NCBI GenBank assembly: GCA_033065855.1
Contig: JAVXUO010002995.1
Location: forward strand, 124,001 to 188,000
Direction of reading: 5' to 3'
DNA length: 64,000 nt
Source: Escallonia rubra
Lineage: Eukaryota; Streptophyta; Magnoliopsida; Escalloniales; Escalloniaceae
Shown here: positions 11,285-21,574 of the stretch, piece by piece
Layout: each line of letters starts with the position of its first letter
How positions within the stretch are numbered: the stretch's first letter is position 1
Notes under the pieces: generated by a model
Told to the model about the DNA's origin: nothing
Database searches by the model: none
Seen by the model: the letters and a program-made list of their open reading frames with translations, nothing else
Translations under genes and position numbers: made by a program

Positions 11285-11930
11285 AAAATCCTTGCCTCAT
11301 CCTAGTTCGGCTCTATCAATTGAAACCTTAATCTTCCTCATTACAAAGGGAGAGGTGAAGAAAGTAAATTAAGCAGAGCGACAGATCTTTTCATTGGCAA
11401 ACGTTGTTCGATGGAAAAAAAGCAACAATTGGAAAACGTTGAACGAGACGAAAGCTCCATAACATGAGGGAAAACACGAAAAGTAGGCCGAACAACTAAC
11501 GAGAGAAACAATTAAACACATATATTGTAGCAAAGGAGTTCAAAACTACCAAAGCTCGTGTCTTGGTTTCACAATCTACTCAAAATTAAACCAAAAAATT
11601 AGACCAAGATTTTTAACATATGAATTGCAATTCCGATTAGTTAAAAAAAAAAAACAAGATTTACAACTAAATTGAACTACCATAATTAAAGATCCAACAA
11701 GTATAACATGTTTATGGTCGTACCTTGTTAGCTTGTGAGATGCAAGGTTGGAGAAGATTAATAGTCGCGGTGGTACGGCCAGCAATAGTGGCGGCGTGGG
11801 GGGCTTCGTAGTAAGTTAGGCTTACTGGCAGGTTTGCGGTGAGGTGGGTTGCCAGCGGGGGAGGGTTTGTGAAAATTAGGGGCCGACGGGAAGGATTCGC
11901 GTCGGGGAAGTGGTCTTCGCTGTCACGACT
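11285..11930. other. 3' non-coding part of the large CACTA element
   Basis: AT-rich to mixed sequence with no recognisable gene. A short GC-rich patch (11760-11930) precedes the right subterminal repeats. Confidence 0.5.
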
Positions 11931-12070
11931 GCTAAATTACGCGCCAATTTTTTGGTTGATCCCACCACATTTTGTCTACACTTAGCGATTGCTAATATAA
12001 CCAGTCGCTAAATTATGACTTAACGACTACTTTTTTGGGCAATCTCTAATCGCGGTCGCTAAGGGCCCTA
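11931..12070. repeat. Right subterminal repeats of the large CACTA element
   Basis: Copies of TTAGCGATTGCTAA, CAGTCGCTAAATT and GCGGTCGCTAAGG lie within 140 bp of the right terminus, mirroring the left block at 1774-2040. Confidence 0.7.
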
Positions 12071-12082
12071 TTTCTTGTAATG

Positions 12083-12360
12083 GTAGTACTAGTAGTGTGG
12101 TGGCAGCACCAACAATAGAATCTATTCATGGTAATGGTGGTCGTGGTAGTGATGTAACACACTTGACAATCGTGGTGGCTATGGTGGTGGTGGTTTTGTA
12201 TTGTGTGGCAGTTATGGTGAGTGTAACTGTTCAACAGTGGTGGGTATTACGTTCCAGTGGTGGTGTTAGTGGCGGTAATGCAATGGTGGCAACAGTAATG
12301 GCCGTGGCAATAGTGGAAGTAAAGGTGGTGGCGACAATGCAAATAAAGATGTATAATAGG
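12083..12360. repeat. Degenerate GTG-rich block, right half
   Basis: Continuation of the GTGGTGG-type low-complexity DNA seen at 1020-1695, including a GTGGTGGCAGCACC stretch also found left of the element. No gene. Confidence 0.65.
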
Positions 12361-13099
12361 ATAAATAAATTCTTTTAGTTTAAGTAAATCAAATCCTATG
12401 AAATCTGATCACTTTTCATCGGATTTCACACTATAGAAACAAATCCACCCAAATTATATGAAATCCAATTCAAACTCCTTTTTTAATGTTCCAAACAACA
12501 AAATTTGAGTATTTGAAATGAAATTTCATGAATTCTGTAGTTCCAAAGACACTGTTGGAGTAGTATGAAATGCAGTGGAAACGACATAGATCAAACAGAA
12601 AAAAGAAGGAAATTTCATCTATCTTCAATGATAACGAAGAAAAAGTATATAATGATTATATGCGATAGGGAGAGCTTATCAGGTTAACAATTCCATTTTA
12701 GCGATAAATGGTGAGGAAACGAATATAAGAAAATGAAAGTAACACCCTCCTATGAATAAAGTTACTCGAGTAGCTTTGGTTTGGACTTTCTTTGTTTCTA
12801 CTTGAATGAAGCTTCTCAAAGAAACTTAATAATTCGCTCATCTAAACACTAAATATGAATGATAATGCAGTGTATTACTAGGAACCTTTTATTACAAGAA
12901 AAGAATATGCTAAATTAAAAATTGAAGTAGAAAGATCGCTCTCTCTAATTCAGAAGATCGGATTTGTGCAATGTAATAGTGGGTTAAAATAATAAATGAG
13001 AAATAATGTCTGTTATTTGAATATTATTGCTTTCAGTACACTCTAGTGAAAAACAATACAGTGTCGCCATATATGGTCTTATGGTACTCGCCTAAAAGA
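12361..13099. other. AT-rich intergenic stretch
   Basis: No coding sequence or element boundary that I can support. A segment with repeated TGAAATCCAATTC/GAAATTTCAT-like phrases (12390-12540) resembles a decayed miniature transposon, but paired ends were not found. Confidence 0.4.
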
Positions 13100-14144
13100 C
13101 CCTAATCCTTGTTAATGGCATCTAATTTCAAAATTGTACTCTCAAATTTGTACCTTCAAATTCAAAATAAAGTCTGTCCTTATGGCCACGTGACAATCCT
13201 TTTTCACATTTTTAATGTACTTTTTTATAATTTCAATACAAATTGATTTTTCTCTCCTCCTTTCTTTCTCTCTCTACGTGTGACCCATCACCCATTTTTT
13301 CTCTTTTTTTTCTTTTTCTTTTCCCCCTCTCTCTCTGTCTCTCTCTCTCGCGCGCGCACACATACGTAGACCCACACCTACTTTTTGACTCTTTTTTTTT
13401 TCTTCTTCTTCCGAGGAAATTTTAATATTCAGTACGAAATTTTAAGATTGCTGTGGAAAACCTTGCAAACATATAGGGCACAACTGCTGCAATGGGTTCC
13501 ACTTGTGATGTGAACTGGTCCCACTGTGATGTATCCACTTCGACCACCAATTGAGGAACACACTGAGACAGTAGAGAAAGAGCAAAATCTACCGCCCAAG
13601 ATGTTAAATAGCCCAGATCAAGATGAATATCAAGGTGCACGGAGACGTTTTCTTGATCTAAATGAGCTTGCCCCTGGTTCTGGCTTTGATGACGGTCCCG
13701 ATTCGATGATGAAAGATGAAGATACAGATGACTTCTGAAGCTTTCCTCTTGGCCAGATAGCAAGAGTTGTACTTTCCTCATTGGGGAGCTACTCGTATGA
13801 TAGGTATTTCTAAATTGTGGGCTAAGCCCACTCCACAAGGAAGTTACGATTAGGGAGCTCCATATGGTTAGACAAAGCAACAGTCTTCATCCAGCTCGTC
13901 TATGATTTCCGGAAGGGAGAAACGTGATGCTGAGATAATTATGTAGTCATTTTTCAGCATATGGGCATTCAAAAAACCAACATTTGGTGAATCTGTTGGG
14001 AGTTCTTTGGTTCTAGTTATCCAGTCAGTGTACATTAACATTTTCACAGAGATTATGACTGGAAGTTTTTGTTTTTAGATGTTCGGGACCCCTTCACCTT
14101 CTATGGTTGTGCCTCTAAGAAATAGGGTTGGTTGGGGCTCTCTC

Positions 14145-14179
<35 letters not shown>

Positions 14180-14267
14180 AAATATGGGTTATGGGCTGCT
14201 CATTTTTAAAAAAATGGGTGATGGGTCTCCACATGAGAGAGAGAAAGGAAGAAGAAGAAAAATAAGA

Positions 14268-14299
<32 letters not shown>

Positions 14300-14590
14300 G
14301 AGAAAAAACTATCAATTTGTATTAGAATCGTAAAAAAAAAGTACATTGAAAATGTAAAAAAGGACTGCCACGAGGCCTAGGAACATACTTTATGTTATTT
14401 TTTTAATAATGTCAGTCCTACCCGTCTGACTTTTTAACTGTATCCGTGTTCCGTCAGCTTAGGTACTGATTTTGTACGCTTTTTAAAAGTTGGGTACTTC
14501 TTTGGCACACCTTCAAACTTGGGTACTAAAGCTGCACTTTGGGTAACTTGAGGGTACAGTTTTCAAATTAGGCCTAAAGTTGGTAAAAAA
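13100..14590. mobile_element. Mutator-like element with long inverted repeats and captured coding DNA
   Basis: About 13110-13330 and about 14260-14580 are imperfect inverted copies. Both contain CTAATTTxAAAAxTGTACxC at the outer end. Further in, both contain AATCCTTTTTCACATTTTTA or its variant, then TGTACTTTTTT and AATACAAATTGAT, then a CT/GA-rich tract. Long inverted ends of 200-300 bp around foreign sequence are typical of Mutator-like and Pack-MULE elements. The exact outer ends and a 9-bp target duplication could not be fixed, so the limits are approximate. No transposase is present. Confidence 0.6.
13433..13738 (+). pseudogene. Captured C-terminal gene fragment inside the Mutator-like element
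   Basis: Plus-strand translation reads LLWKTLQTYRAQLLQWVPLV, a stop at 13511-13513, then MYPLRPPIEEHTETVEKEQN and RRFLDLNELAPGSGFDDGPD, and ends at an acidic KDEDTDDF tail and a stop at 13736-13738. The mixture of a hydrophobic helix, a LDLNE motif and an acidic end looks like a real protein C terminus, but I do not recognise the parent gene. Its position between long inverted repeats indicates capture by the element. One in-frame stop separates the two halves. Confidence 0.5.
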
Positions 14591-14639
14591 GTTGATCCTC
14601 TCTTTGATTGCGATTTTAAGGGCCTTACAGGATTGGTAA

Positions 14640-15050
14640 GAATGAACCGCTACCTAGTTATTTGTATATAAGCTTAGGCAATGATGCCTCTCTTTCTTCC
14701 TCCTCATCTAGCACGGAAGGCCCAACAATTTCAATTTTCTAAATCGACGAAAAAGTATATCCCTATGTAAGTTGGTAGATCAAGTTGGAACGCAGATTCC
14801 ACAATCTTTTTAAGAATCCTAAAGGGCCCTTATCTGACCATTTTATCTTGCTACCTCTCCCTACAAACTTTCCTTTTTGAGTTGAAACCACACGAGGTCC
14901 CTAACTTTGAAGCCACAATCTGTCCTTATACCTTTGTTGTGACCGTAGTAAGTGTACTTCAACCTACTTATGTACTCTTGATTTTTTTTTCCCCAAGAAA
15001 CCTCTGAGCTCGTGCTTGTTCATCCTCTTCTTTACTGCTTAATGCTGATT
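14640..15050 (-). mobile_element. Ty3-gypsy pol fragment (integrase C-terminal region)
   Basis: The minus-strand translation contains GPFRILKKIVESAFQLDLPT, which matches the conserved GPFxVLxKIxxxAYxLxLP block after the integrase core of Ty3-gypsy elements. Weaker upstream similarity extends to about 15050. It is a broken, old fragment; no LTRs were found around it. Confidence 0.6.
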
Positions 15051-15540
15051 ATTAACAGTAAATAACATGTTAAACATAGTTTGTGGAAGATACCCTCAAC
15101 CAAGCCTCAAAAGCAGGGGCGGAGCTACGCTTGTACGAGAGAGGGGGGGGGGGGGGTAATGTATCCCCTTAGATTTTAAAAAAAAATCACTCGCAACACA
15201 CACACACACTCTCTTTCTTCTCTTCTCCTCTCACTCTCTCAGTTCACGAGCCACGACCGTCGACCTCTCACCGTCTCAGTGTCTCACGGCCACGGTGGTC
15301 GGCACCTCACCTCACAGTCACCAGTCACGGCGCCTCAGTCACCGGTCACGGTCTCACGGACGGCGGTCGAAGCCCGAAGATTTTCACCAACTCCGCTCAG
15401 ATCTAGCCTAGATCTATGAGCCGGCAGACGAAGTGATGAACCTCACCAGTCACGGTGCCTCAGTCACTGGTCACTGACGGCAGATGGCGGCCCTCAAGGC
15501 CTCGCCAACTCCACATGGCCAAGTTTATATGACTTTTGTT
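15051..15540. other. Dispersed-repeat piece and CT-rich spacer
   Basis: Contains GGGGCGGAGCTACG (about 15117), a phrase typical of the end of a widespread plant DNA-transposon repeat, then a G run, an A run and a short CA/CT tract. It is followed by GC-rich sequence with repeated CACGG/TCACC words to about 15500. No partner terminus and no gene were found. Confidence 0.35.
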
Positions 15541-15541
15541 A

Positions 15542-15690
15542 AATTAGTGTACGGTACATATACTAACTGCTTCGACAATTGGTGTAGTCTAGTGAACAGG
15601 GAGATTGTACGATCACTATCATAGTACATTTGCTTTGACGATAGGAGAAGTAGTCTTATGAATAGGGTGATTGTACAATCACCCTATAAA
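15542..15690 (+). repeat. Two imperfect 80-bp repeats ending in a palindrome
   Basis: The pair shares TAGTCT(A/T)(A/G)TGAA(C/T)AGGG and then GATTGTAC(G/A)ATCAC. The second copy ends in a perfect 26-bp palindrome at 15662-15687, with arm ATAGGGTGATTGT. The palindrome lies 4 bp outside the target duplication of the PIF/Harbinger element. Confidence 0.75.
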
Positions 15691-17319
15691 GTAAGGGTCT
15701 GTTTGGTAACATTGTCAGTTTTCAAATTTTTTTTATCTAAAAAAAAGGAGAAGAGTTCTGGTTTTTTTTTTTACCAGTTTAAAAAACTGGTGGCTGTTTG
15801 ACAGAGTTTATTTTTTCAAAAAACACAAAAGTCCAAGCGTTTGACAGGAAAGCTCTTTTGGTTTTATTTTTTTTTATTTTAACATAATTAAACATAATTG
15901 AACCGATATATTACAATGTCTTACACATAATTAAACATAATTCTCCAGATGTATTACAATAATGTCTTACAAATAATTAAACAAATACATTACAATGACA
16001 CTACAAGAAAATTGATCATTAGTGACAACGAAAGTTGTCACAATAAAATGTGAAGTTGTCACTAATTACTATAGTGACAAAAATTATTTGTCACGGTAGT
16101 TGTCACTATAGGCCCGTCACTAAAGACTATAAGTGACAACTTTGTTGTGACTAAATGTTCTCAAATATTGTCACTAGAACCCCGTGTTGTCACTAAAGAA
16201 CCCTCCTAATTGACTTGAATTGAGATCAAGTGACAAAATACCTTGTCAATGTTTCTGTCTAGTGACGAAAGCGATGGTGTCACAATCTCAAATATGTGAC
16301 AAGTTAAATGTTGTATCAAATTCAAATTTATGACATTTTCGGTTTGTTGTCACAATTGCCATTTGTGTCAATTATTTGTTTGTCACCGGAACATTCAGTG
16401 ACAACTCTCATTGTCACCGTTTTGGTTTTTTCCTGTTGTCACTATATACATTAGTGACGAACGTTTATTGATGTAGTGACAACTAACAACTTTTCTCTTT
16501 ACGGTAATGGCGACAATTGTAAGTTGTCACATGCTATCAAATCTTATTTCCTTTAAATATTACTCTTCCACAAAATAATGAGAATAAACTTCTTTTGTAA
16601 GAGAATTGAATTCAAAATCATCTATTATAAAGAAACCATCCATTACAAGATTTCTTAATATCAATACAAACAAAAAGGGTTCCATGTACGGAATCACTAA
16701 GTACAATAATGTACAATAATCTAGGATAAGCGTGTCACTGCGTCTTGGTCTTCAATATCTCATAGTCAATACCAACTATAGTTTTTCACTGCACAAAAAA
16801 AAATACCATGATCATCACACTACAAAACAAGACATCATAATAAGACAACTATAACCATATTAGAGAGGAACCTGTGTAGCAAATATTGATTAAAACATAA
16901 CAAATCCACCAAAAACGTAGACATATCATTACATATTTCCATTGGTATCCTGCACTCCCTTTCACCTTAGGAAACTTCAAGCCAATTCTATAACCAAACT
17001 CAGCAACAAACTCAATTTCCAGAAAAAGTACCAAATTCGAGCAAGTCAATCCAAGTCAAAAGTCCTCAAAGCCACACATAAATGGTCCAGATTACCCACA
17101 AAAAAAGACTTCCCTAATTTGCCCAGAAGATTACAAATTCACTAATCAAGTCAACCAAAGTCAATAGTCCTCGAAGGTAATTTAATCTAATGAGACACTA
17201 CAACAAATATAGTACTAATGCAACGTATATTCGTACTTCAATAATGCGAGTCAAGCTTAATTTAGATGTTATCACTGAATACCCTACTGTAACAATAAGG
17301 AATAAACACAAACACAATC

Positions 17320-17700
17320 CGCTATTGCAAGAGATTAAGGATCGTAAACAGGTACGGGATATAGCTAGCCAAAAAGATACCCTCCGGGTGAAATGGTGTC
17401 ATTCCTATATCATAAAAGGTAGGAATTTCTGGACATTTAAAGCCACTGCTGATGCATCATGGACTTGGTTGAAAATCCTAAAGCTAAGGAACAGATTACA
17501 AGAATGGATTTTATACAAAGTTGGGAATGGCAATTCTACCTGGTTGTGACTGGATAATTGGTTGTCTGGAGGTCCCGTGGTTAACAAATATGGTTAATTG
17601 GTTATAGACCTTTATATGATGCTGGTAGCAGCATTGATGCCAAAGTGAGCTCCATTATATCTCAGGATTGTCAACGGTCAGAAGGAAAAGAGGTGATTTA
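17320..17700 (+). mobile_element. LINE (L1-type) zf-RVT region fragment
   Basis: Reads LRVKWCHSYIIKGRNFWTFK, then SWTWLKILKLRNRLQ, then YKVGNGNSTWL, a stop, and LDNWLSGGPVV. This is the conserved segment between reverse transcriptase and the zf-RVT finger of plant L1 LINE ORF2 (family pattern WV+W+H.Y+, SW.WRKILKLR, VGNG.S..LW.D.W). It is a different lineage from the two full LINEs in this window. It has stops at 17548 and beyond and no ends. Confidence 0.7.
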
Positions 17701-17754
17701 ATCTATAATGAGACACATTGGAAGCATTGTCCAGTAGGTTGTAGTAACTCACTG

Positions 17755-18040
17755 TCAAGAGGAAGAGTTGCTGCTGCCATTTCGCAATTTTGCCAACAAA
17801 GATTGGAGTAGCTGGTTCATTTCCGTTTTTGAAGCCCTCATTTCTTGCATTTCTGTAGCCAAATCATTTGATTGTTGTTCACTCTGCTCTGCCCTTTTCT
17901 TTGTCTCCTTCAACTCTAATGATGGAAAGCGCATGAAGTAGTAGTGCAACCTAAGACGATTACACTGATATTGCCTCTGCATTTGTAAAGCTTTCTTGAA
18001 CTCCTGATTATCATCACCCTCAAAAGGTCCCTAAAATCAT
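17755..18040 (-). pseudogene. Probable Transposase_24-type C-terminal coiled coil
   Basis: The minus-strand frame has FKKALQMQRQYQCNRL upstream, and then KETKKRAEQSEQQSNDLATE and MQEMRASKTEMNQLLQSLLA. Such a Glu/Gln-rich coiled coil ends the second gene product of plant CACTA elements. The assignment is supported mainly by location inside a CACTA element; other coiled-coil proteins would look alike. Confidence 0.4.
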
Positions 18041-18961
18041 ATATTACATTTCCTATCAAAACTTAGAAGGATAAAAGGGAATGCTCTAGGAATCATACTA
18101 CACAACCACCATTATAGACATTAAACATCGGAACATGCTCGAAATCTATTCACAAACCTCAACGTGCAGAAAAAAGAAGATTCGTACTAGGACCAAATAG
18201 AAAGGACAGGAAAAGTAATGGTCAAGTTTAACAGACATCCGCAAACCTCAACGTGCAGAAGAAATAAATAAAAATAGTCCTCACTTGCCACACTTTTTTT
18301 TTCATTGAAATGCAAGAAGATGATATTATTGAAAAAATGAGATGAATCCAAACAAAGTCCTAAAGAAAGCACGTTGTCACTGACATTATAACTAATCAAC
18401 AGTCCAAAATCAACTTGATGGTACAACCGTAACTTTCAGCTAACTAGTGGGCAAGATAGCAGCCAATCCAGAGTCAGAGGTGAACTTGTCAACTACCAAA
18501 TTAACAAGCACAACGGAACTGGAAAATGATATCAGTTTAGGGATACTACCGCTGAGCAGCCAATTCAGAGTCCGAGGGAAGGTGACAGTCATGTTCACAT
18601 TGAAGAAGAACAGAGCCTCCAATATGAATTGCACCATGGAAGTTGTCCTCGCAATGAAGCAGCTTCAGCACTTGAAATGCAAGTGATTTATGTACTTCTT
18701 GTGCGTTGAATTCTGAGTCTGTGTCTATTTGTAGAAGTATATACTTCAACTGAATTGCACTTTTCCTATTATTTGTTGTGTGCTTCGATAGTTGAAAACA
18801 CAGTTTCTGATTCACTATTACGTGAGTGCCTCTGCAATATCCAGTTAATTCTTATGCTTTATAGCCTAGCTTATTTTGTAAGGCTCGAGTGTATGAATTC
18901 ACATTAGAATCACCAAAAGAAAAACCATAACATGCAAACGCATGCACGCACATACACACTT
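18041..18961. other. Non-coding interior of the nested CACTA with small duplications
   Basis: Contains paired short repeats: ACAAACCTCAACGTGCAGAA or its variant near 18153 and 18243, and GCAGCCAATxCAGAGTCxGAG near 18461 and 18557. No gene family is recognised; short frames here have no motif support. Confidence 0.45.
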
Positions 18962-19540
18962 TCATGTATGATCTCCCATAAGTATCTGACAAAGTGTAAG
19001 CAGGCCTTTTTATTCATTCTTTTGCCATAGCCTATCTCATATCTCAAGTAAGCTTTTGCGCTGAAAAATCTCATGACTTCGGTGTTCTCTATAACTCTAC
19101 CTCTACAGCAATATTGCTGAAACTCCCATTAATGACATTATGAAAGCTCTGTGCAGGTGTTGTTAGAGGGAGCTGGTGAAGCATACACTTCCACACTGCA
19201 GCAATATAAGGCTAAAACAGATTACTTCATGTGTGAGGAGGGTGGGAGTTTCATGTATAATCTACCATAAGTATCTGACAAAGTGTAAGCAGGCCTTTTT
19301 TCCATTCTTTTGCCACAGCCTATCTCATAACTCAAGTAAGCTTTTATTGCTGTGTAATACCATTACTCTGGTGTTCTTTATAACTCTACCTCTACAGAAA
19401 TATTGCCAAAACTCCCATTATTGACATAATAAAAGCTCTGTGCATGTGTTGTTGGAGGGAGCTGGTGGAGCATACACTTCCACACTGCAGCAATATAAGG
19501 CGAAAGGAGATTACTTCGTGTGTGAGGAGGGGAGGGTGGG
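18962..19540 (+). repeat. Tandem duplication, period 288 bp, two copies
   Basis: TTCATGTATxATCT, then CATAAGTATCTGACAAAGTG and TAAGCAGGCCTTTTT, starts at 18962 and at 19250. Each copy ends in a GTGTGAGGAGGG(T/A)GGG-like stretch. Copies are roughly 90% alike by eye, and no open frame spans them. Confidence 0.85.
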
Positions 19541-21079
19541 GGGAGTATGGGTGGATTAAAAAATCTGTACCCTTGATGTATGAAAGCCTAGAAAGGCAGT
19601 AAAGGAGGTGGGTCCATAGCACTATGCGTGGAAAGGCAGGAAAGAAGAAGAGAACATAATATTCTTTCTCATCTGATACATGAACATATTGAAAGATTCA
19701 AAATGAATATTGTCAGAGTTGTATTTATCGCACAAAGATGCATTTCTATTGTTTTTATGCGAGTGCGGGAGGGTGGGGGGTTTCAAGAAAGAAAAGTAAT
19801 AAGGGATGTAAAAAACAGAGTCGAGCTAAGCGTTGACTTCCTTAAGCATATACACAATTTCATCGGGCTTGAGTTTGACTTCTCCAATAACGAACTTAGC
19901 TCCAAAAGCTTGGTTCTTGTTGAAGAAACTTGACAAATTCTAAACAAATTAACCTAACTATACCAGGTTGCAATCTCAACGGGACTCTAACCAGGCAAAC
20001 ACAAGTCAAGAACGAATCGATCTCAACCAAGCTCTAACCAAGGCAAATACAAGTGAAGTATGAAAGGTACAAAAAATATTTGAAATCAATGCTTTATATT
20101 CATGTGTAATAACTAACAATGCATGAATGATTGTAAATGTTTGCACCCTAAATATCAACATTAATTGAGCCAATCAACCATTTAACCTGTAATACAACGC
20201 AAGTTTTACATTGATAATAATTATGAGGATTGGTCAAAGCATTCAAATTCATGAATAACATACAACTATATCCAAGGAGTTGTCTCTTCTAGCATCTCTT
20301 AAATTGAGTCCCCATGGGCCCAAAGACCAAGCAGTGTAGAACATGTCCTAAGCTAACAGCATGACTAAGGTCAATGATTGAGAAATTTTGACATCCATGC
20401 CACTGTAAGAAACAAAGAGGCCTTCATAAACGATTTTGTGGCACTTAAAAACTATGCCTAACTGTGTTTGTTCGTAAATTGGATAGTTCGCTAAAACTGG
20501 CTGAAAACCAAGTAGTTCTTGAACGACTACAAGAGAATTCGTTGCAACGCAACAGTGCCACCAGCGGATCACCAGCGCAGTGGTCATGCGCCGCCACGGC
20601 TGGAGACCCGTGCCTTGCGCCGCCACCAGAGACAGTGCAAAATCGCGCCGCAACAGCGACAACTCTTAACCCAAATCCCTACCCCCACAACCCAACCTCT
20701 ACTTCCAAATCCCTAACATAAACAATTCATCAATGGTTCAATCGGAACCCCCAATTGCACCAATTCCATTATACAGAAGATAGACAAAGAGGAAGTGTGC
20801 ATTACACACCTGAGAAAGCACGGCGGAATTTAGCCTCCCGTCACACCCTGGGAATTGATTTTGCGGCTCAAACCCGTAGACAGAGAGCGCAGGAGACCGA
20901 GTAGACCCAGTAGAGTGAGAGAGAGGTATTGGCGCTCGTACGGAGTGTCTTTGTGTTTTGATAGTATTGGAAGACTTAAAATGAAATGGAATCGGGAAAC
21001 AATATTTTGCATTTTGCCAAAAGATTAAAATGAAATGGAACCGGGAAACAATATTTTGTATCCCGCCTAAAGATTTTTG
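19541..21079. other. Right interior of the nested CACTA, no gene recognised
   Basis: Mixed composition. A GC-richer patch at 20550-20650 gives Arg/Pro-rich frames on both strands without family resemblance. A pair of GAAATGGAA(T/C)CGGGAAACAA copies lies at 20980 and 21030. Nothing further can be supported. Confidence 0.45.
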
Positions 21080-21574
21080 TGACAATAATAGCTTTGTCAT
21101 AATTTATTTGTCTTTTCAACTGTGTCAACATAAAAATTTTGTCACTATCGCTTATTAAAACAGTGACAACACTTTTAACATTGTCACTATTACTTTTTCA
21201 CACTATGACTAGTGACAAAATTAAGTGACAACTTTGTCGTTGTCATTAGATATTGCATTATGGCAGACCAATTGTGACAACCTTTGTAGTTGTCACAGTT
21301 GGTGATAATTAGTGACAACTTTTATGTTGTCTCTAGAAAAGTTGTCACAAATGACATATTTTCTTGTAGTGTGATGTCTTACAATGTCTTACACACAATT
21401 AAACATAAGTAAACAAATATATTACAATGGTTTACATTCCTAGTTCTTGATTCAAGTGGTATAAACCGAGGAATCTCAACAGTAAAAATCAACGTCTGTG
21501 GTTCCAAATTTTTTCAACAATGCGGTTTCTAACTTCCGCCATTCTTTTTTGCAGTTGAGGGTTACTTAAATACA

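Larger units (their letters stand above)
1696..12082 (+). mobile_element. Decayed CACTA (En/Spm) DNA transposon, 10.4 kb
   Basis: The right end, read inward on the minus strand, begins CATTACAAGAAATAGGGCCC, a worn form of the CACTACAAGAAA terminus. The left end reads TACTACAATAAACTGCCCC. Both ends are followed inward by many copies of TTAGCGACCG or CGGTCGCTAA, the subterminal repeats expected of the superfamily. The flanking trinucleotides are GTA at 1693-1695 and GTA at 12083-12085, the 3-bp target duplication that CACTA elements make. A second, better-preserved terminus (CACTGCAAGAAATAGTGCC) sits at 1774, but its flank (AAA) does not match the right side. Inside are three tandem arrays (2245-4430), a TNP2-type transposase relic (5263-7306), a Transposase_24-type relic (about 7505-11090) and a younger nested CACTA (8559-9598). 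Both genes are broken, so the element is a fossil of an autonomous copy. Confidence 0.8.
15999..21371. mobile_element. CACTA element, 5.4 kb, nested inside the PIF/Harbinger element
   Basis: Ends are CACTACAAGAAAATTGATC at the left and the inverse of CACTACAAGAAAATATGTC at the right, with TGA duplicated at 15996-15998 and 21372-21374. Both subterminal regions (16010-16520 and 21080-21360) are dense in AGTGACAAC/GTTGTCAC motifs, a third motif type different from the other two CACTA families here. The interior carries a fragment of the second CACTA gene (17755-18040, minus), a LINE fragment (17320-17700, plus) and a 288-bp tandem duplication (18962-19540). No TNP2 transposase remains, so it is internally deleted and non-autonomous. 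Confidence 0.92.

Noticed and set aside
12097-12378. 93-residue Val/Met-rich frame
   Set aside because: Composition artefact of the right GTG-rich block.
14079-14333. 84-residue frame rich in Arg/Glu
   Set aside because: Derived from GA and GT microsatellites in the right inverted repeat of the Mutator-like element.
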